A DNA stretch of 64,000 nucleotides. Source: Epilithonimonas hungarica (lineage in GTDB: Bacteria; Bacteroidota; Bacteroidia; Flavobacteriales; Weeksellaceae). The stretch lies in NCBI RefSeq assembly GCF_900102265.1, contig NZ_FNBH01000002.1, positions 682,001 to 746,000 on the forward strand. Direction: 5' to 3'. Made by a program: the position numbers and the translations under genes. The notes beneath the pieces are model-generated. The model saw only the letters and a list, made by a program, of their open reading frames with translations, was not told where the DNA came from and searched no databases. Below, in pieces: positions 54,123 through 62,370 of this stretch (position 1 is its first letter; every line of letters begins with the position of its first letter).

Positions 54123-55052
54123 ATGTATCAGGATTTAGATGATATTATTTTCGAAGACCGGCATAAAGCTTACGGTGCCTACGAGTACCGGAAACATTAT
54201 GATTTTACATTGACCAAAGCTTTGGTGGTTGGGATCTTCATCTTTTCCATTTTATTTTGTCTTCCAGCTTCTTTCATTAAATCAAAAAAAATAACGGCTG
54301 TTAACAGCGAAAATATCATTCCTGTTGAATTGACGGAAATGCGTATCAACTATGGTGATAACAGAAACGGAAAAGACATAGAAGAACCGAAGGAGGAAGA
54401 AGGCAGTCCGGCTCCAATAGTTGAGAAAAAGGAAGAAAAAGAAATCGTAACTGAAGTTGCGAAAGTCTCTAAAGAAAAAACTGAAAAAGACATTCCGGAA
54501 AATGTAGTCCCAACACCTACGAGAACAAAAAATCCGCCTATCACAACGAAAAAATCCAACGAAAAAGCTAATTCTCCAGCCGTTGCCAATTCCACAAAAA
54601 ACACTACTGGAAAAAGCAATACAAAAGGCGACATCAAAAAAGAAAATGCAACTGGAGACGGGCAAGGAAATGCGGCCATCGGAAACCTACTGAAAGGAAG
54701 AGGAACAAAATCCGGGTCTCAAGGAAACGGAACAGGACCAGGAAATTATGGTGATCCGCTAGGAGGTGACGGAGATGGAACCAGTTTAATTGGTGTTGAC
54801 AGAAAATTAATCGGTTTTATCCCAGGAACGATGGGAAGAGGCGGGGCACAACCCAATCACGATTGTTCCGCAAGTGGAAGCATTACCATTTCTTATACGG
54901 TTGATAAATCCGGAAAGGTAACATCTGCAAGACGGTCAAGCGGTGTTTCTGACCCTTGCGTATCAAGTACTGCGATCAATTGGGTGAAGCAATATGTAAA
55001 AGCGGAAGCTGCGAATGTGTCATCCAAAGGAACGTATAAAATTGTTTTTTAA
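54123..55052 (+). CDS. TonB-like energy transducer 1
   Basis: A 309-residue protein. The N-terminus MYQDLDDIIFEDRHKAYGAYEYR is typical of Bacteroidota TonB. One membrane helix is at about 30-50, then a Pro/Lys/Glu-rich spacer (about 90-160), a Gly-rich linker (about 165-220) and a C-terminal domain with HDCSASGSITISYTVDKSGKV and DPCVSSTAINWVKQYV. The two cysteines are also present in TonB-like 2. It lies 102 nt before an ExbB-like gene. Confidence 0.8.
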   Translation: MYQDLDDIIFEDRHKAYGAYEYRKHYDFTLTKALVVGIFIFSILFCLPASFIKSKKITAVNSENIIPVELTEMRINYGDNRNGKDIEEPKEEEGSPAPIVEKKEEKEIVTEVAKVSKEKTEKDIPENVVPTPTRTKNPPITTKKSNEKANSPAVANSTKNTTGKSNTKGDIKKENATGDGQGNAAIGNLLKGRGTKSGSQGNGTGPGNYGDPLGGDGDGTSLIGVDRKLIGFIPGTMGRGGAQPNHDCSASGSITISYTVDKSGKVTSARRSSGVSDPCVSSTAINWVKQYVKAEAANVSSKGTYKIVF

Positions 55053-55153
55053 CATTCCTATTAATAATCATATTTCGTAAAGTTTTCTTTAATCCGTTCA
55101 GATTAATTCTCTGGTAATTCATAAATTTGAAACTGTAATAACAATTAAGAACT

Positions 55154-55798
55154 ATGGCAAAACAATCGTCGATATCAATTTGGGAATTTCTTTTTGGAGG
55201 AGGTCTGCTTAGTGTTTCCATTATCATTATTCTTATATTTTTAGGAATTGCAGCCATTGTTTTTTTTGGACAGAAACTATACGCCCTCAATCGGGAAAAT
55301 CGAGTTGATCCCTACTTATTGAAAAACGTGAATGACCTTCTGAATGATGGAAGAATCCAATCCGCTGTTGATTTTTGCAGAAGAGACAATTCTCCAGAGT
55401 CCAGGAGTGTAGAAAAAGGACTTAATAGATTAGGTCGTCCAATAAGCGAAATTGCCAATGCAATGGAAACGCACGCCCAAATAGAACTTAATAAAGCAGA
55501 AAAAAATATCACTTTTCTAGCAACGCTTTCCGGTGCTGCGCCTATGTTAGGACTTCTTGGTGGTGTTCTCATTTTAGCTTCTACATTTGGAACGATATCC
55601 AAAACAGATTCTGTGATTTCTCAGAATCTTCTTGCTGCTGATTTCTATAAAGCCCTAGCCCCTTCTGCAATCGGTCTTTTGGTCGGTTTTCTATCTTATG
55701 TTTTTCACAATATCTTGGTTTCGAAAGTTGATTATCTTTTGATGAAAATCCAATATCATACAAACGAATTTTTGGATATCATCAATAAACCTTCTTAG
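55154..55798 (+). CDS. MotA/TolQ/ExbB proton-channel family protein
   Basis: A 214-residue polytopic membrane protein. TM1 lies at about 18-40 (LLSVSIIIILIFLGIAAIVFF), with two further helices at about 118-140 and 165-190. The ExbB signature is seen in MLGLLGGVLILASTFGTIS and LAPSAIGLLVGFLSYVFHN, the third helix containing the proton-path region. It should form the motor stator with an ExbD-like partner and TonB, but no ExbD lies in the window. The second TonB-like gene begins 3 nt downstream. Confidence 0.86.
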   Translation: MAKQSSISIWEFLFGGGLLSVSIIIILIFLGIAAIVFFGQKLYALNRENRVDPYLLKNVNDLLNDGRIQSAVDFCRRDNSPESRSVEKGLNRLGRPISEIANAMETHAQIELNKAEKNITFLATLSGAAPMLGLLGGVLILASTFGTISKTDSVISQNLLAADFYKALAPSAIGLLVGFLSYVFHNILVSKVDYLLMKIQYHTNEFLDIINKPS

Positions 55799-55801
55799 AA
55801 A

Positions 55802-56464
55802 ATGGAATTCCAAAGAAGAACAAAAAAATTATCCGGATTGCCAATTGCATTTTATGTCGTTGCGTTGTTATTTTTTGTGCTTTTATTTTCCTTTAATTCT
55901 CTTTATTACAAAGCCTCTGAACAGCCAAAACCTATAATTACTGAGGTTGTAAAATCAGTTATTGAAGAACCAGAACAAGATTCTGTCGTAAAACAAGAAA
56001 TCTACGTTCCGGACGTTGAAGTTCTACCTCCTGACACCGTTTCTATTGCTAAAGTTTCTCCAAATGAGGAAAAGAAAGGACCAGTTAAAGAAGAGAAAAA
56101 ATCAACAGAAAACCCCGTAAAAGACGATAAAAAACTCACTAAAAAAGAAGAAACAAAGGATTCTAAAACAACTGATTCAAAGGATGGCAAAATCACTAAA
56201 ATTGGAAAAGACAGAATCCTTACTGCTTTCATCCCCGGAACGATGGGAAAAGCAGGAAAACTACCTTCTCATAATTGTAAAACCAAGGGTCAGCTCGTGA
56301 TGTTCATTACCGTTGATAAAGCAGGAAATGTGACCAACGCCGGACGAAGTAGTGGAATAAAAGACGCCTGTAATATTACCGCAGCCGTGATCTGGACAAA
56401 AAAATATGTGAAAGCAAAGAAGTCTCAGAATATTTCCCAGGGAACTTACACTATCAATTTCTAA
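55802..56464 (+). CDS. TonB-like energy transducer 2
   Basis: A 220-residue protein. One membrane helix is at about 15-35 (AFYVVALLFFVLLFSFNSLYY), followed by a Lys/Glu-rich periplasmic spacer (about 75-150) and a C-terminal domain homologous to TonB-like 1: FIPGTMGKAGKLPSHNCKTKG, then TVDKAGNVTNAGRSSGIKDAC. It starts with MEFQRRTKK, somewhat as ExbD does, and occupies the ExbD slot after ExbB. But the helix has no acidic residue, which ExbD requires, and the C-terminus is TonB-like. It starts 3 nt after the ExbB stop. Confidence 0.78.
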   Translation: MEFQRRTKKLSGLPIAFYVVALLFFVLLFSFNSLYYKASEQPKPIITEVVKSVIEEPEQDSVVKQEIYVPDVEVLPPDTVSIAKVSPNEEKKGPVKEEKKSTENPVKDDKKLTKKEETKDSKTTDSKDGKITKIGKDRILTAFIPGTMGKAGKLPSHNCKTKGQLVMFITVDKAGNVTNAGRSSGIKDACNITAAVIWTKKYVKAKKSQNISQGTYTINF

Positions 56465-56556
56465 CCTCATTCCGTTAAAATTTTTTTTATCTAAATTTCC
56501 AAAATTAATTTCCATTGATTTCTCCTTATTTTTAAATTTGTATTTCATTTTGAAAT

Positions 56557-57795
56557 ATGACTTCACAAGAATATCAGGAAGCCGTTGACTGGCTTTTTAT
56601 TCAAGCTCCTAATTATCAGATTGACGGACAAAAGGCTTACAAACCCGGACTCGACAATATCAGAAAACTTTGTGATTTTTTCGGAAATCCGCAAGATAAA
56701 ATCAAAACCATCCACATTGGCGGGACTAATGGAAAAGGTTCTACAAGCAATATGCTGGCCTCGGTCCTTCAGGAATCTGGTTATAAAACCGGGCTTTACA
56801 ACTCGCCACATTTGATTGATTTTACAGAAAGGATCAAAGTTGACGGAAAAAATTGTGATAAGGAATTTGTTTACGATTTTATTCAAAAATTAAAACAATT
56901 GCCATCCGAAATTCAGCCTTCTTTTTTTGAGTTCACAACGATAATGGCATTTGAATATTTTTATCAGCAAAAGGTCGATCTGGCAATTATTGAAGTTGGC
57001 CTGGGTGGAAGATTGGATTCTACAAACATCATCAGACCTTTGGTTTCTGCGATTACGAATGTTCGGCTTGACCATCAGAATATCTTAGGCGATACTATTG
57101 AAGAAATAGCCAGAGAAAAAGCTGGAATTATAAAAGAAAATATTAAAATTATTTCCGGGGACGAAAATCCTTCTGTAAAGGAGATCATCACTAATAAAGC
57201 CAAAAAAACATGTTCTGCTTTTGTAGATGCAACAAAAATAGAAACGACTTTAGAATCTGATTTGAAAGGTAATTATCAAAAGAAGAATATCAAAGTGGTT
57301 TTAGCTTTGGTAAATGAATTAAAAAATCAAGGATTTGAAATCAATGATGAAAATTTAAAATCCGGACTTTTGAATGTTCACAGAAATACCAACTTCATTG
57401 GTCGTTGGTATGAATTTTCAAAAGAGCCTTTAACAATATGCGATACAGGGCATAATCAAGCTGGTTTGGAAGAAGTTTTTAATCAACTGAAAGGTTATTC
57501 TCAGCATAAACATATTGTTCTTGGCTTCGTCAATGATAAAAAAATAGATGAAGTAATCCCAATGCTACCTTCCGAAGCCGAATTTTATTTTGTAAAACCA
57601 ACCATCACCCGAGGAAGGCATCCCGAGGATTATGAATATCTCTTGAAAAAATCTGAATTAAATTATAAAATCTTCAATAGCGTCCAAGATGGCTATCTTT
57701 CTGCAAAACAGAATTGTAAAGATGGGGAAATGGTCTTCATCGGCGGAAGCAACTTTGTAGTGGGAGATTTTTTAGAAAAAAATTTGTTGATTTAG
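56557..57795 (+). CDS. folC: Folylpolyglutamate/dihydrofolate synthase
   Basis: A 412-residue Mur-ligase-fold enzyme adding glutamate to dihydropteroate and folates. The ATP loop HIGGTNGKGSTSNM is at residues 52-65, followed by SPHLIDFTERIKVDG, GLGGRLDSTN and DHQNILGDTIEEIAREKAGIIK. The C-terminal domain has DTGHNQAGLEEVF. The length suits the family. Its 3' end holds the -33 part of the tRNA promoter. Single gene. Confidence 0.94.
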   Translation: MTSQEYQEAVDWLFIQAPNYQIDGQKAYKPGLDNIRKLCDFFGNPQDKIKTIHIGGTNGKGSTSNMLASVLQESGYKTGLYNSPHLIDFTERIKVDGKNCDKEFVYDFIQKLKQLPSEIQPSFFEFTTIMAFEYFYQQKVDLAIIEVGLGGRLDSTNIIRPLVSAITNVRLDHQNILGDTIEEIAREKAGIIKENIKIISGDENPSVKEIITNKAKKTCSAFVDATKIETTLESDLKGNYQKKNIKVVLALVNELKNQGFEINDENLKSGLLNVHRNTNFIGRWYEFSKEPLTICDTGHNQAGLEEVFNQLKGYSQHKHIVLGFVNDKKIDEVIPMLPSEAEFYFVKPTITRGRHPEDYEYLLKKSELNYKIFNSVQDGYLSAKQNCKDGEMVFIGGSNFVVGDFLEKNLLI

Positions 57796-57813
57796 TAATA
57801 AGTTGTATATTTG
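57783..57813 (+). promoter_or_regulatory. Promoter of the tRNA-Val cluster (TTTG-N19-TAnnTTTG)
   Basis: TTTG at 57783-57786 lies 19 nt ahead of TATATTTG at 57806-57813. This is the best -33/-7 pair in the window and overlaps the end of folC. The first tRNA starts at 57840. Confidence 0.75.
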
Positions 57814-57839
57814 CACCACTCAAAACGGCAAACCGTTGC

Positions 57840-57914
57840 GGGCTCTTAGCTCAGTTGGTTCAGAGCATCTGGTTTACACCCAGAGGGTCGGGGGTTCGAA
57901 TCCCTCAGGGCCCA
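57840..57914 (+). tRNA. tRNA-Val (anticodon TAC), copy 1
   Basis: A 75-nt cloverleaf. Acceptor stem GGGCTCT/AGGGCCC, D arm GCTCAGTTGGTTCAGAGC, anticodon arm TCTGG-TTTACAC-CCAGA with TAC at 34-36, T arm with GGTTCGAAT, and discriminator A at 57914. It reads GUA and, by wobble, other GUN valine codons. The CCA end is not encoded. Identical to the copy at 57950. Confidence 0.96.
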
Positions 57915-57949
57915 CAAAAAAGGATACTGAAGCCTTTAAAAAAATTTCA

Positions 57950-58024
57950 GGGCTCTTAGCTCAGTTGGTTCAGAGCATCTGGTTTACACCCAGAGGGTCG
58001 GGGGTTCGAATCCCTCAGGGCCCA
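57950..58024 (+). tRNA. tRNA-Val (anticodon TAC), copy 2
   Basis: Identical to the copy at 57840-57914 over all 75 nt, separated from it by a 35-nt A/T-rich spacer. A terminator follows at once (58029). Confidence 0.96.
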
Positions 58025-58028
58025 CAAA

Positions 58029-58056
58029 ATCTCTCAGGAAACTGGGAGATTTTTTC
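58029..58056 (+). terminator. Terminator inside the tRNA cluster
   Basis: ATCTCTCAG-GAAA-CTGGGAGAT stem with a GAAA tetraloop (8 Watson-Crick pairs and one G-T) and six T. It lies 4 nt after tRNA copy 2 and 18 nt before the third tRNA, so it should end or attenuate transcription in the middle of the cluster. Confidence 0.88.
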
Positions 58057-58073
58057 TTTAAAGTCAAAGTTTT

Positions 58074-58148
58074 GGGCAGTTAGCTCAGTTGGTTTAGAGC
58101 GTTGCGTTGACATCGCAGAGGTCACTGGTTCGAATCCTGTACTGCCCA
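58074..58148 (+). tRNA. tRNA-Val (anticodon GAC)
   Basis: A 75-nt cloverleaf. Acceptor GGGCAGT/ACTGCCC, D arm GCTCAGTTGGTTTAGAGC, anticodon loop TTGACAT giving GAC, T arm with GGTTCGAAT, discriminator A. It decodes GUC and GUU. It follows the internal terminator with no clear second promoter in the 17-nt gap, so it depends on read-through. Confidence 0.95.
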
Positions 58149-58334
58149 CTTTCTTAAAATTTTGTTAATTTCTATTTTCTCATTTAACATAATGTTAAAG
58201 TTTTTATAAAAAAGCTAATCACTTGTTTAATTCTTAGTTAACGGAAAGATTTTTGATAAGTTGTAAAAGATAAAATTGTTACGCCTTGTTGGTATAAAAC
58301 TCTTTTAATTACTAATCCCCTAAAAAGGAAACCT

Positions 58335-58805
58335 ATGAAAAGATATTATGCAGTGTTGATCTTCTTTTACACTATTTTTCTGTTATATATGATGTTCTAT
58401 GGATGCGGAAGACATCCTGAATTCGGGTTTTTACAATTAAATCCTTTTCACAGTATCCAATACTTCCTCAATTATCATCAGTTTTTTTCTCAGAAATTCA
58501 TGGTCAATATTTTAGGAAATATATTGGTATTCATTCCATACGGATGGTTAAGCATTTTAGATAAGCGCCTCAACAATCTTCCCTTGTTATTTTGCCTGTT
58601 TATCTCCTGGGTATCAATGATAGAATTAGCACAGCTTTACACAGCTAGAGGAACAGCTGACATCGATGATGTATTTCTTAATACTTTTGGGATGTTGATC
58701 GGGTATTTCGGGCTGAAATTAGCAACGTGGCTGAACATAGCTAATATAAGACTAGAGTTAGGATTAGGGTATCCCAAGATCAATTCTTATTCATATAACC
58801 AATAA
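58335..58805 (+). CDS. VanZ family protein
   Basis: A 156-residue membrane protein with four hydrophobic segments and the VanZ motif ELAQLYTARGTADIDDVFLNTFG near the C-terminal third (E/D-rich, DxDDxxxN). Some VanZ proteins confer teicoplanin tolerance, but most chromosomal ones have no known role. Its last 26 nt overlap the end of the convergent glycosyltransferase gene. Confidence 0.83.
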   Translation: MKRYYAVLIFFYTIFLLYMMFYGCGRHPEFGFLQLNPFHSIQYFLNYHQFFSQKFMVNILGNILVFIPYGWLSILDKRLNNLPLLFCLFISWVSMIELAQLYTARGTADIDDVFLNTFGMLIGYFGLKLATWLNIANIRLELGLGYPKINSYSYNQ

Positions 58806-59682
58806 GTTGTCCCAATTTATAAAAATCAAGGGCTTTTAGAGATGCATGTCCTCCTAGAAGTTTTTTTTCTATATATGGCTTCGATAGTTTATAGATAAAC
58901 CTATAAATAAAAATTCCTCCGGTCCGTTTTAATCTAAAATAAGCTTTGGCCAATTTTATTTTAGATATTCTCTCGATATCTTTATCTTTCTTGATTAACT
59001 GAGAGAGGCTTTTCGCAGACTGGTCTGCTTTTGCAAGAAAAATGACATTGGTTTCCACATCATTATTGAAAATCGGATTATCAATATGCTCAATTTTAAC
59101 CTTGATTTTAAAAAGGTCTTTGGCGAAGATCAGATCTTCATAACCATACTGAGTTATTCCCTCATTGAAAGGAACTTTTTCCAAAATACTTTTCCTAACA
59201 ATAAAATTATTGGTCTGAAAACTGGAATATGGCATTTTGATCCGTTCTTTCACCGGCAAATTTTCTCGCTCGGTCGCAAACTTCCAGCGTAGACCAAATT
59301 CCAATTCCGGTTTCTTCTCATCTACTTTTCTACCTCCGTAAATAACATCGGGGTTTTTTCCATTAATAAAATCAAAGTATTTCTTGAGAAAGTTTTTATC
59401 AATTATTTTTCCATCACAATCCAGGAAAAGTAAATACTCTGAGTCTGAATATTCTGTAAATAGATTTCGTATCTTGGAACGTCCTATATTTTTATTAAGG
59501 AAAATGAATTGATCAGATTTGGATTCCAGAGCTCTATTCTTGTCAATGAATTCTTTTTTAGAAGCATCATCAATTAAAATGATCTCCGCATCCAGATTAT
59601 CCAAAGCAATCTGGCTGTAAAGATCATTAACAAGCTCACTGACATCAAAATTATAAATAGGAATACAAATACTCAGCTTCAT
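58780..59682 (-). CDS. Glycosyltransferase family 2
   Basis: A 300-residue GT-A fold enzyme. The N-terminus KLSICIPIYNFDVSELVNDL and IILIDDASKKEF form the nucleotide site, and the metal-binding acidic pair is in YLLFLDCDGKI. A C-terminal helical region follows (about 230-300). It probably transfers a sugar to a cell-surface glycan. It overlaps the GT9 stop by 4 nt (ATGA). Confidence 0.9.
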   Translation of the reverse strand: MKLSICIPIYNFDVSELVNDLYSQIALDNLDAEIILIDDASKKEFIDKNRALESKSDQFIFLNKNIGRSKIRNLFTEYSDSEYLLFLDCDGKIIDKNFLKKYFDFINGKNPDVIYGGRKVDEKKPELEFGLRWKFATERENLPVKERIKMPYSSFQTNNFIVRKSILEKVPFNEGITQYGYEDLIFAKDLFKIKVKIEHIDNPIFNNDVETNVIFLAKADQSAKSLSQLIKKDKDIERISKIKLAKAYFRLKRTGGIFIYRFIYKLSKPYIEKKLLGGHASLKALDFYKLGQLIGYMNKN

Positions 59683-60644
59683 ACCTTATCTATAATATTC
59701 TGTATATTAATTTCTTCCAGGCATGCATAATCGCCCCGGAAACATTCTTTATCGCCGAAAACAGAACAAGGTCTGCAAGATAGATCCTTAACGTGGACAA
59801 TATCATCTTCACTTTGTCCGTAACCAAGAAAGCCGGCAAAATGATGCGTAGAACCCCAGACAGAAATACACCTAGTTCCCATTAGGCTTGCCAAATGCAT
59901 GTTCGCAGAATCCATACAGATCATAACTTTCAGTTCAGAAATTTTTTTAAGTTCTTCCTTCAGCGATAATTTACCTGATAAACTATAGGTGTTTGGAATT
60001 TGACTTTCCCATTTTGTTAAAATCTCATTTTCTTCTTTTCCTCCTCCGAAAAAATAAACCTTATGGGTTTTTGCTAGGATTTTTGCCAATTCAAAAGATT
60101 TTTCTTCCGGCATCATCTTTCCTTTGTGTTGTGCAAAAGGTGCAAATCCAATATCTTTTTTATTGACAATTTCAGGCCGTAATTGATGTGACAATTCCAA
60201 CTTGAAACCCATTCTCCGAAAAACATCGGCATATCTTTCAACTGTTCTTTTCAGCTGAAATTTATCAAGATTCCAGACATCTGTAAGTCGCTCTTTATCA
60301 TCTTTTCCTTTATCGATCTGATAAACTTTGAAACCATGTCTAAAAAAAATAGAATTGATCATTTTGGTTCTGATCACATCATGTAGGTCGGCAACGTAAT
60401 CGGGGTTAAATTGTCTGATCAATTGTTTCGTCAGTTTTCTGATTCCGAAAATCCCTTTATAATCATCGAAGCTGACTCCGTGGAACTTCAGTCTCGGATG
60501 TTTGTCAAAAAGATCTTTGAAATTGTCCCTGCTCACAAATACAATTTCAACATCAGGATTCTGTTCCAGAAACTCTACGCAGACGGGAACTGTCATGGCT
60601 ACATCTCCGAATGCAGAAAAACGATATGCCAGAATTCTTTTCAC
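59679..60644 (-). CDS. Glycosyltransferase family 9 (heptosyltransferase-like)
   Basis: A 321-residue GT-B fold enzyme of the ADP-heptose:LPS heptosyltransferase family. The N-terminus KRILAYRFSAFGDVAMTVPV and the C-terminal VMICMDSANMHLASLMGTRCISVWGSTHH are typical. It is likely to act on lipopolysaccharide core or surface glycan. The start codon is GTG (complement of 60642-60644), directly adjacent to the TAG stop of sufE. Confidence 0.9.
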   Translation of the reverse strand: MKRILAYRFSAFGDVAMTVPVCVEFLEQNPDVEIVFVSRDNFKDLFDKHPRLKFHGVSFDDYKGIFGIRKLTKQLIRQFNPDYVADLHDVIRTKMINSIFFRHGFKVYQIDKGKDDKERLTDVWNLDKFQLKRTVERYADVFRRMGFKLELSHQLRPEIVNKKDIGFAPFAQHKGKMMPEEKSFELAKILAKTHKVYFFGGGKEENEILTKWESQIPNTYSLSGKLSLKEELKKISELKVMICMDSANMHLASLMGTRCISVWGSTHHFAGFLGYGQSEDDIVHVKDLSCRPCSVFGDKECFRGDYACLEEINIQNIIDKV

Positions 60645-61064
60645 CTACTTCTTTAGTTGAAATGCAACAGCGTAAAATTTGATCTGCTTGGTCATAGCCA
60701 TTAAGCCGTTGGCTCTGGATGGGGACAAGAATTCCTGCAATCCGATTTCAGATATAAAATCAAAATCCGAGTCAAGGATTTCTTGAGTAGAATGTCCACT
60801 ATAGATCCTCACCAAAAGCGAAACAATTCCTTTTGGCAAGATTCCGTCAGAATCCGCATTGAAAAACAATTTTCCATCTTTGAACTCTGCATCGATCCAA
60901 ACTTTTGACTGGCAGCCTCTGATGAGATTATCATCTGTTTTTTTGTCCTCAGGAAGTCCTTTTAGCTCTTTCCCAAGGTCTATGATATATTCATATTTCT
61001 GCTCCCAATCGTCCAGAAAGGCAAATTCATCAATGAGTTCTTGTTGTTTTTCTTTGATTGTCAT
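60645..61064 (-). CDS. sufE: SufE family sulfur acceptor protein
   Basis: A 139-residue protein whose active-site Cys lies in DDNLIRGCQSKVWIDAEF near residue 50. It accepts persulfide sulfur from the SufS cysteine desulfurase and delivers it to the Suf Fe-S assembly scaffold. The pattern KQQELIDEFAFLDDWEQKYEYIID is conserved at the N-terminus. It is 28 nt downstream of pepT, with the GT9 gene directly after, so it sits in a mixed operon away from other suf genes. Confidence 0.92.
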   Translation of the reverse strand: MTIKEKQQELIDEFAFLDDWEQKYEYIIDLGKELKGLPEDKKTDDNLIRGCQSKVWIDAEFKDGKLFFNADSDGILPKGIVSLLVRIYSGHSTQEILDSDFDFISEIGLQEFLSPSRANGLMAMTKQIKFYAVAFQLKK

Positions 61065-61092
61065 TCAGAAATTTATTTGATTTAAAATTAAA

Positions 61093-62343
61093 TTATTTTA
61101 CCGACTGGGCAATATTTACAATCACTTTTACGGCCGCAATCATACTTTCCAAAGGTACAAATTCGTAAGGTCCGTGGAAGTTGTGTCCACCAGCAAAAAT
61201 ATTCGGGCAAGGCAATCCCATATAAGACAACTGGGCGCCGTCTGTTCCGCCTCTGATAGCCTTGATTTTCGGCTCGATTCCGGAATCTTTCATTGCCTGT
61301 TCTGCAATATCAACAATATGCATTTTGCCTTCGAACTGCTTTTTCATATTGAGATATTGCGGCTTGATTTCTATCTCAGCAGTTTTGTCTCCATATTTTT
61401 TGTTGATTTCTTCAACTTTTCCCGAAATCAGTTTTTTTCTGTCTTCGAATTTTTGGTCATCGTGGTCACGGATAATGTACTGAAGTTTAGCTTCGGAAAC
61501 ATCACCTTCGAAATCTGTCAAATGGAAAAAACCTTTGAAGCCTTTAGTCGTTGCAGGCGTTTCATTCGCTGGAAGCGAATTGATAAATTCTGAAGCCACT
61601 AAACCTGCATTCAGCATTTTTCCGAAAGAATAACCTGGATGTACTGACAATCCATGGATTTTTATCACTGCTCCAGCCGCATTGAAGTTTTCATACTCCA
61701 ACTCTCCTATTTCCCCGCCGTCCATTGTATAAGCCCACTCTGCTCCGAATTTCTCTACGTCAAAATGATGCGCGCCTCTTCCTATCTCTTCATCCGGATT
61801 GAATCCAATAGAAATTCGTCCGTGTTTGATCTGTGGATTGGCCAGAAGAAATTCTGCCGCAGTTACAATCTCTGCAACACCAGCTTTATCATCAGCGCTC
61901 AACAATGTTGTTCCATCTGTTGTGATGATGGTTTGTCCGATATATTTTTTAAGGTCTTTGAATTTTGATGATGACAGAGTAAATCCTGTTTCTTTGTTCA
62001 GCAACAGATCTTCTCCGTCATAATTCTCCCAGATCTGTGGATTCACATTCTCACCATTGAAATCTGGGGAAGAATCGTAATGCGCAATGAATCCAACTTG
62101 TGGAACAGTTTCCTCAATATTAGAAGGAATAAATCCAAAAACATATCCCTTTTCATCTATGCTTACATCTTCCAAACCGAATTCCTTCAATTCTTCATGA
62201 AGGTAATTCGCTATGTCCCACTGTCTTTCCGTAGAAGGTGTAGTTTCGCTTTCTGCATCGCTGGTAGAAAATATCTTGATATATTTGATGAATCTGTTCA
62301 GGAGCTTTTCTTTCCAAACTCCGTCCAATTGGATGTTTTCCAT
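61093..62343 (-). CDS. pepT: Peptidase T (tripeptide aminopeptidase)
   Basis: A 416-residue M20 metallopeptidase removing N-terminal residues from tripeptides. Zinc ligands and catalytic residues are seen in FIAHYDSSPDFNG, TLLSADDKAGVAEIV, NPDEEIGRGAHHFD and DGGEIGELEYENF, with the last zinc His in FAGGHNFHGPYEF. Cytoplasmic; no signal. It is the first gene of the pepT-sufE-GT9-GT2 operon, driven from 62363-62370. Confidence 0.95.
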   Translation of the reverse strand: MENIQLDGVWKEKLLNRFIKYIKIFSTSDAESETTPSTERQWDIANYLHEELKEFGLEDVSIDEKGYVFGFIPSNIEETVPQVGFIAHYDSSPDFNGENVNPQIWENYDGEDLLLNKETGFTLSSSKFKDLKKYIGQTIITTDGTTLLSADDKAGVAEIVTAAEFLLANPQIKHGRISIGFNPDEEIGRGAHHFDVEKFGAEWAYTMDGGEIGELEYENFNAAGAVIKIHGLSVHPGYSFGKMLNAGLVASEFINSLPANETPATTKGFKGFFHLTDFEGDVSEAKLQYIIRDHDDQKFEDRKKLISGKVEEINKKYGDKTAEIEIKPQYLNMKKQFEGKMHIVDIAEQAMKDSGIEPKIKAIRGGTDGAQLSYMGLPCPNIFAGGHNFHGPYEFVPLESMIAAVKVIVNIAQSVK

Positions 62344-62362
62344 ATAATTTGCTATATCTCCG

Positions 62363-62370
62363 CAAAGTTA
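62363..62370 (-). promoter_or_regulatory. TAnnTTTG -7 promoter element for pepT operon
   Basis: Minus-strand TAACTTTG lies 19 nt before the pepT ATG at 62343. Confidence 0.58.

Noticed and set aside
57803-58168. 121-residue open frame over the tRNA genes (ALSSVGSEHLVYTQ-like)
   Set aside because: It is the translation of three tRNA-Val genes and their spacers; such frames are a known source of false proteins.
58284-58310. TTGGTATAAAACTC before vanZ as a sigma-54 promoter
   Set aside because: It lacks the GC element of the -12 box (TGC) and correct spacing.
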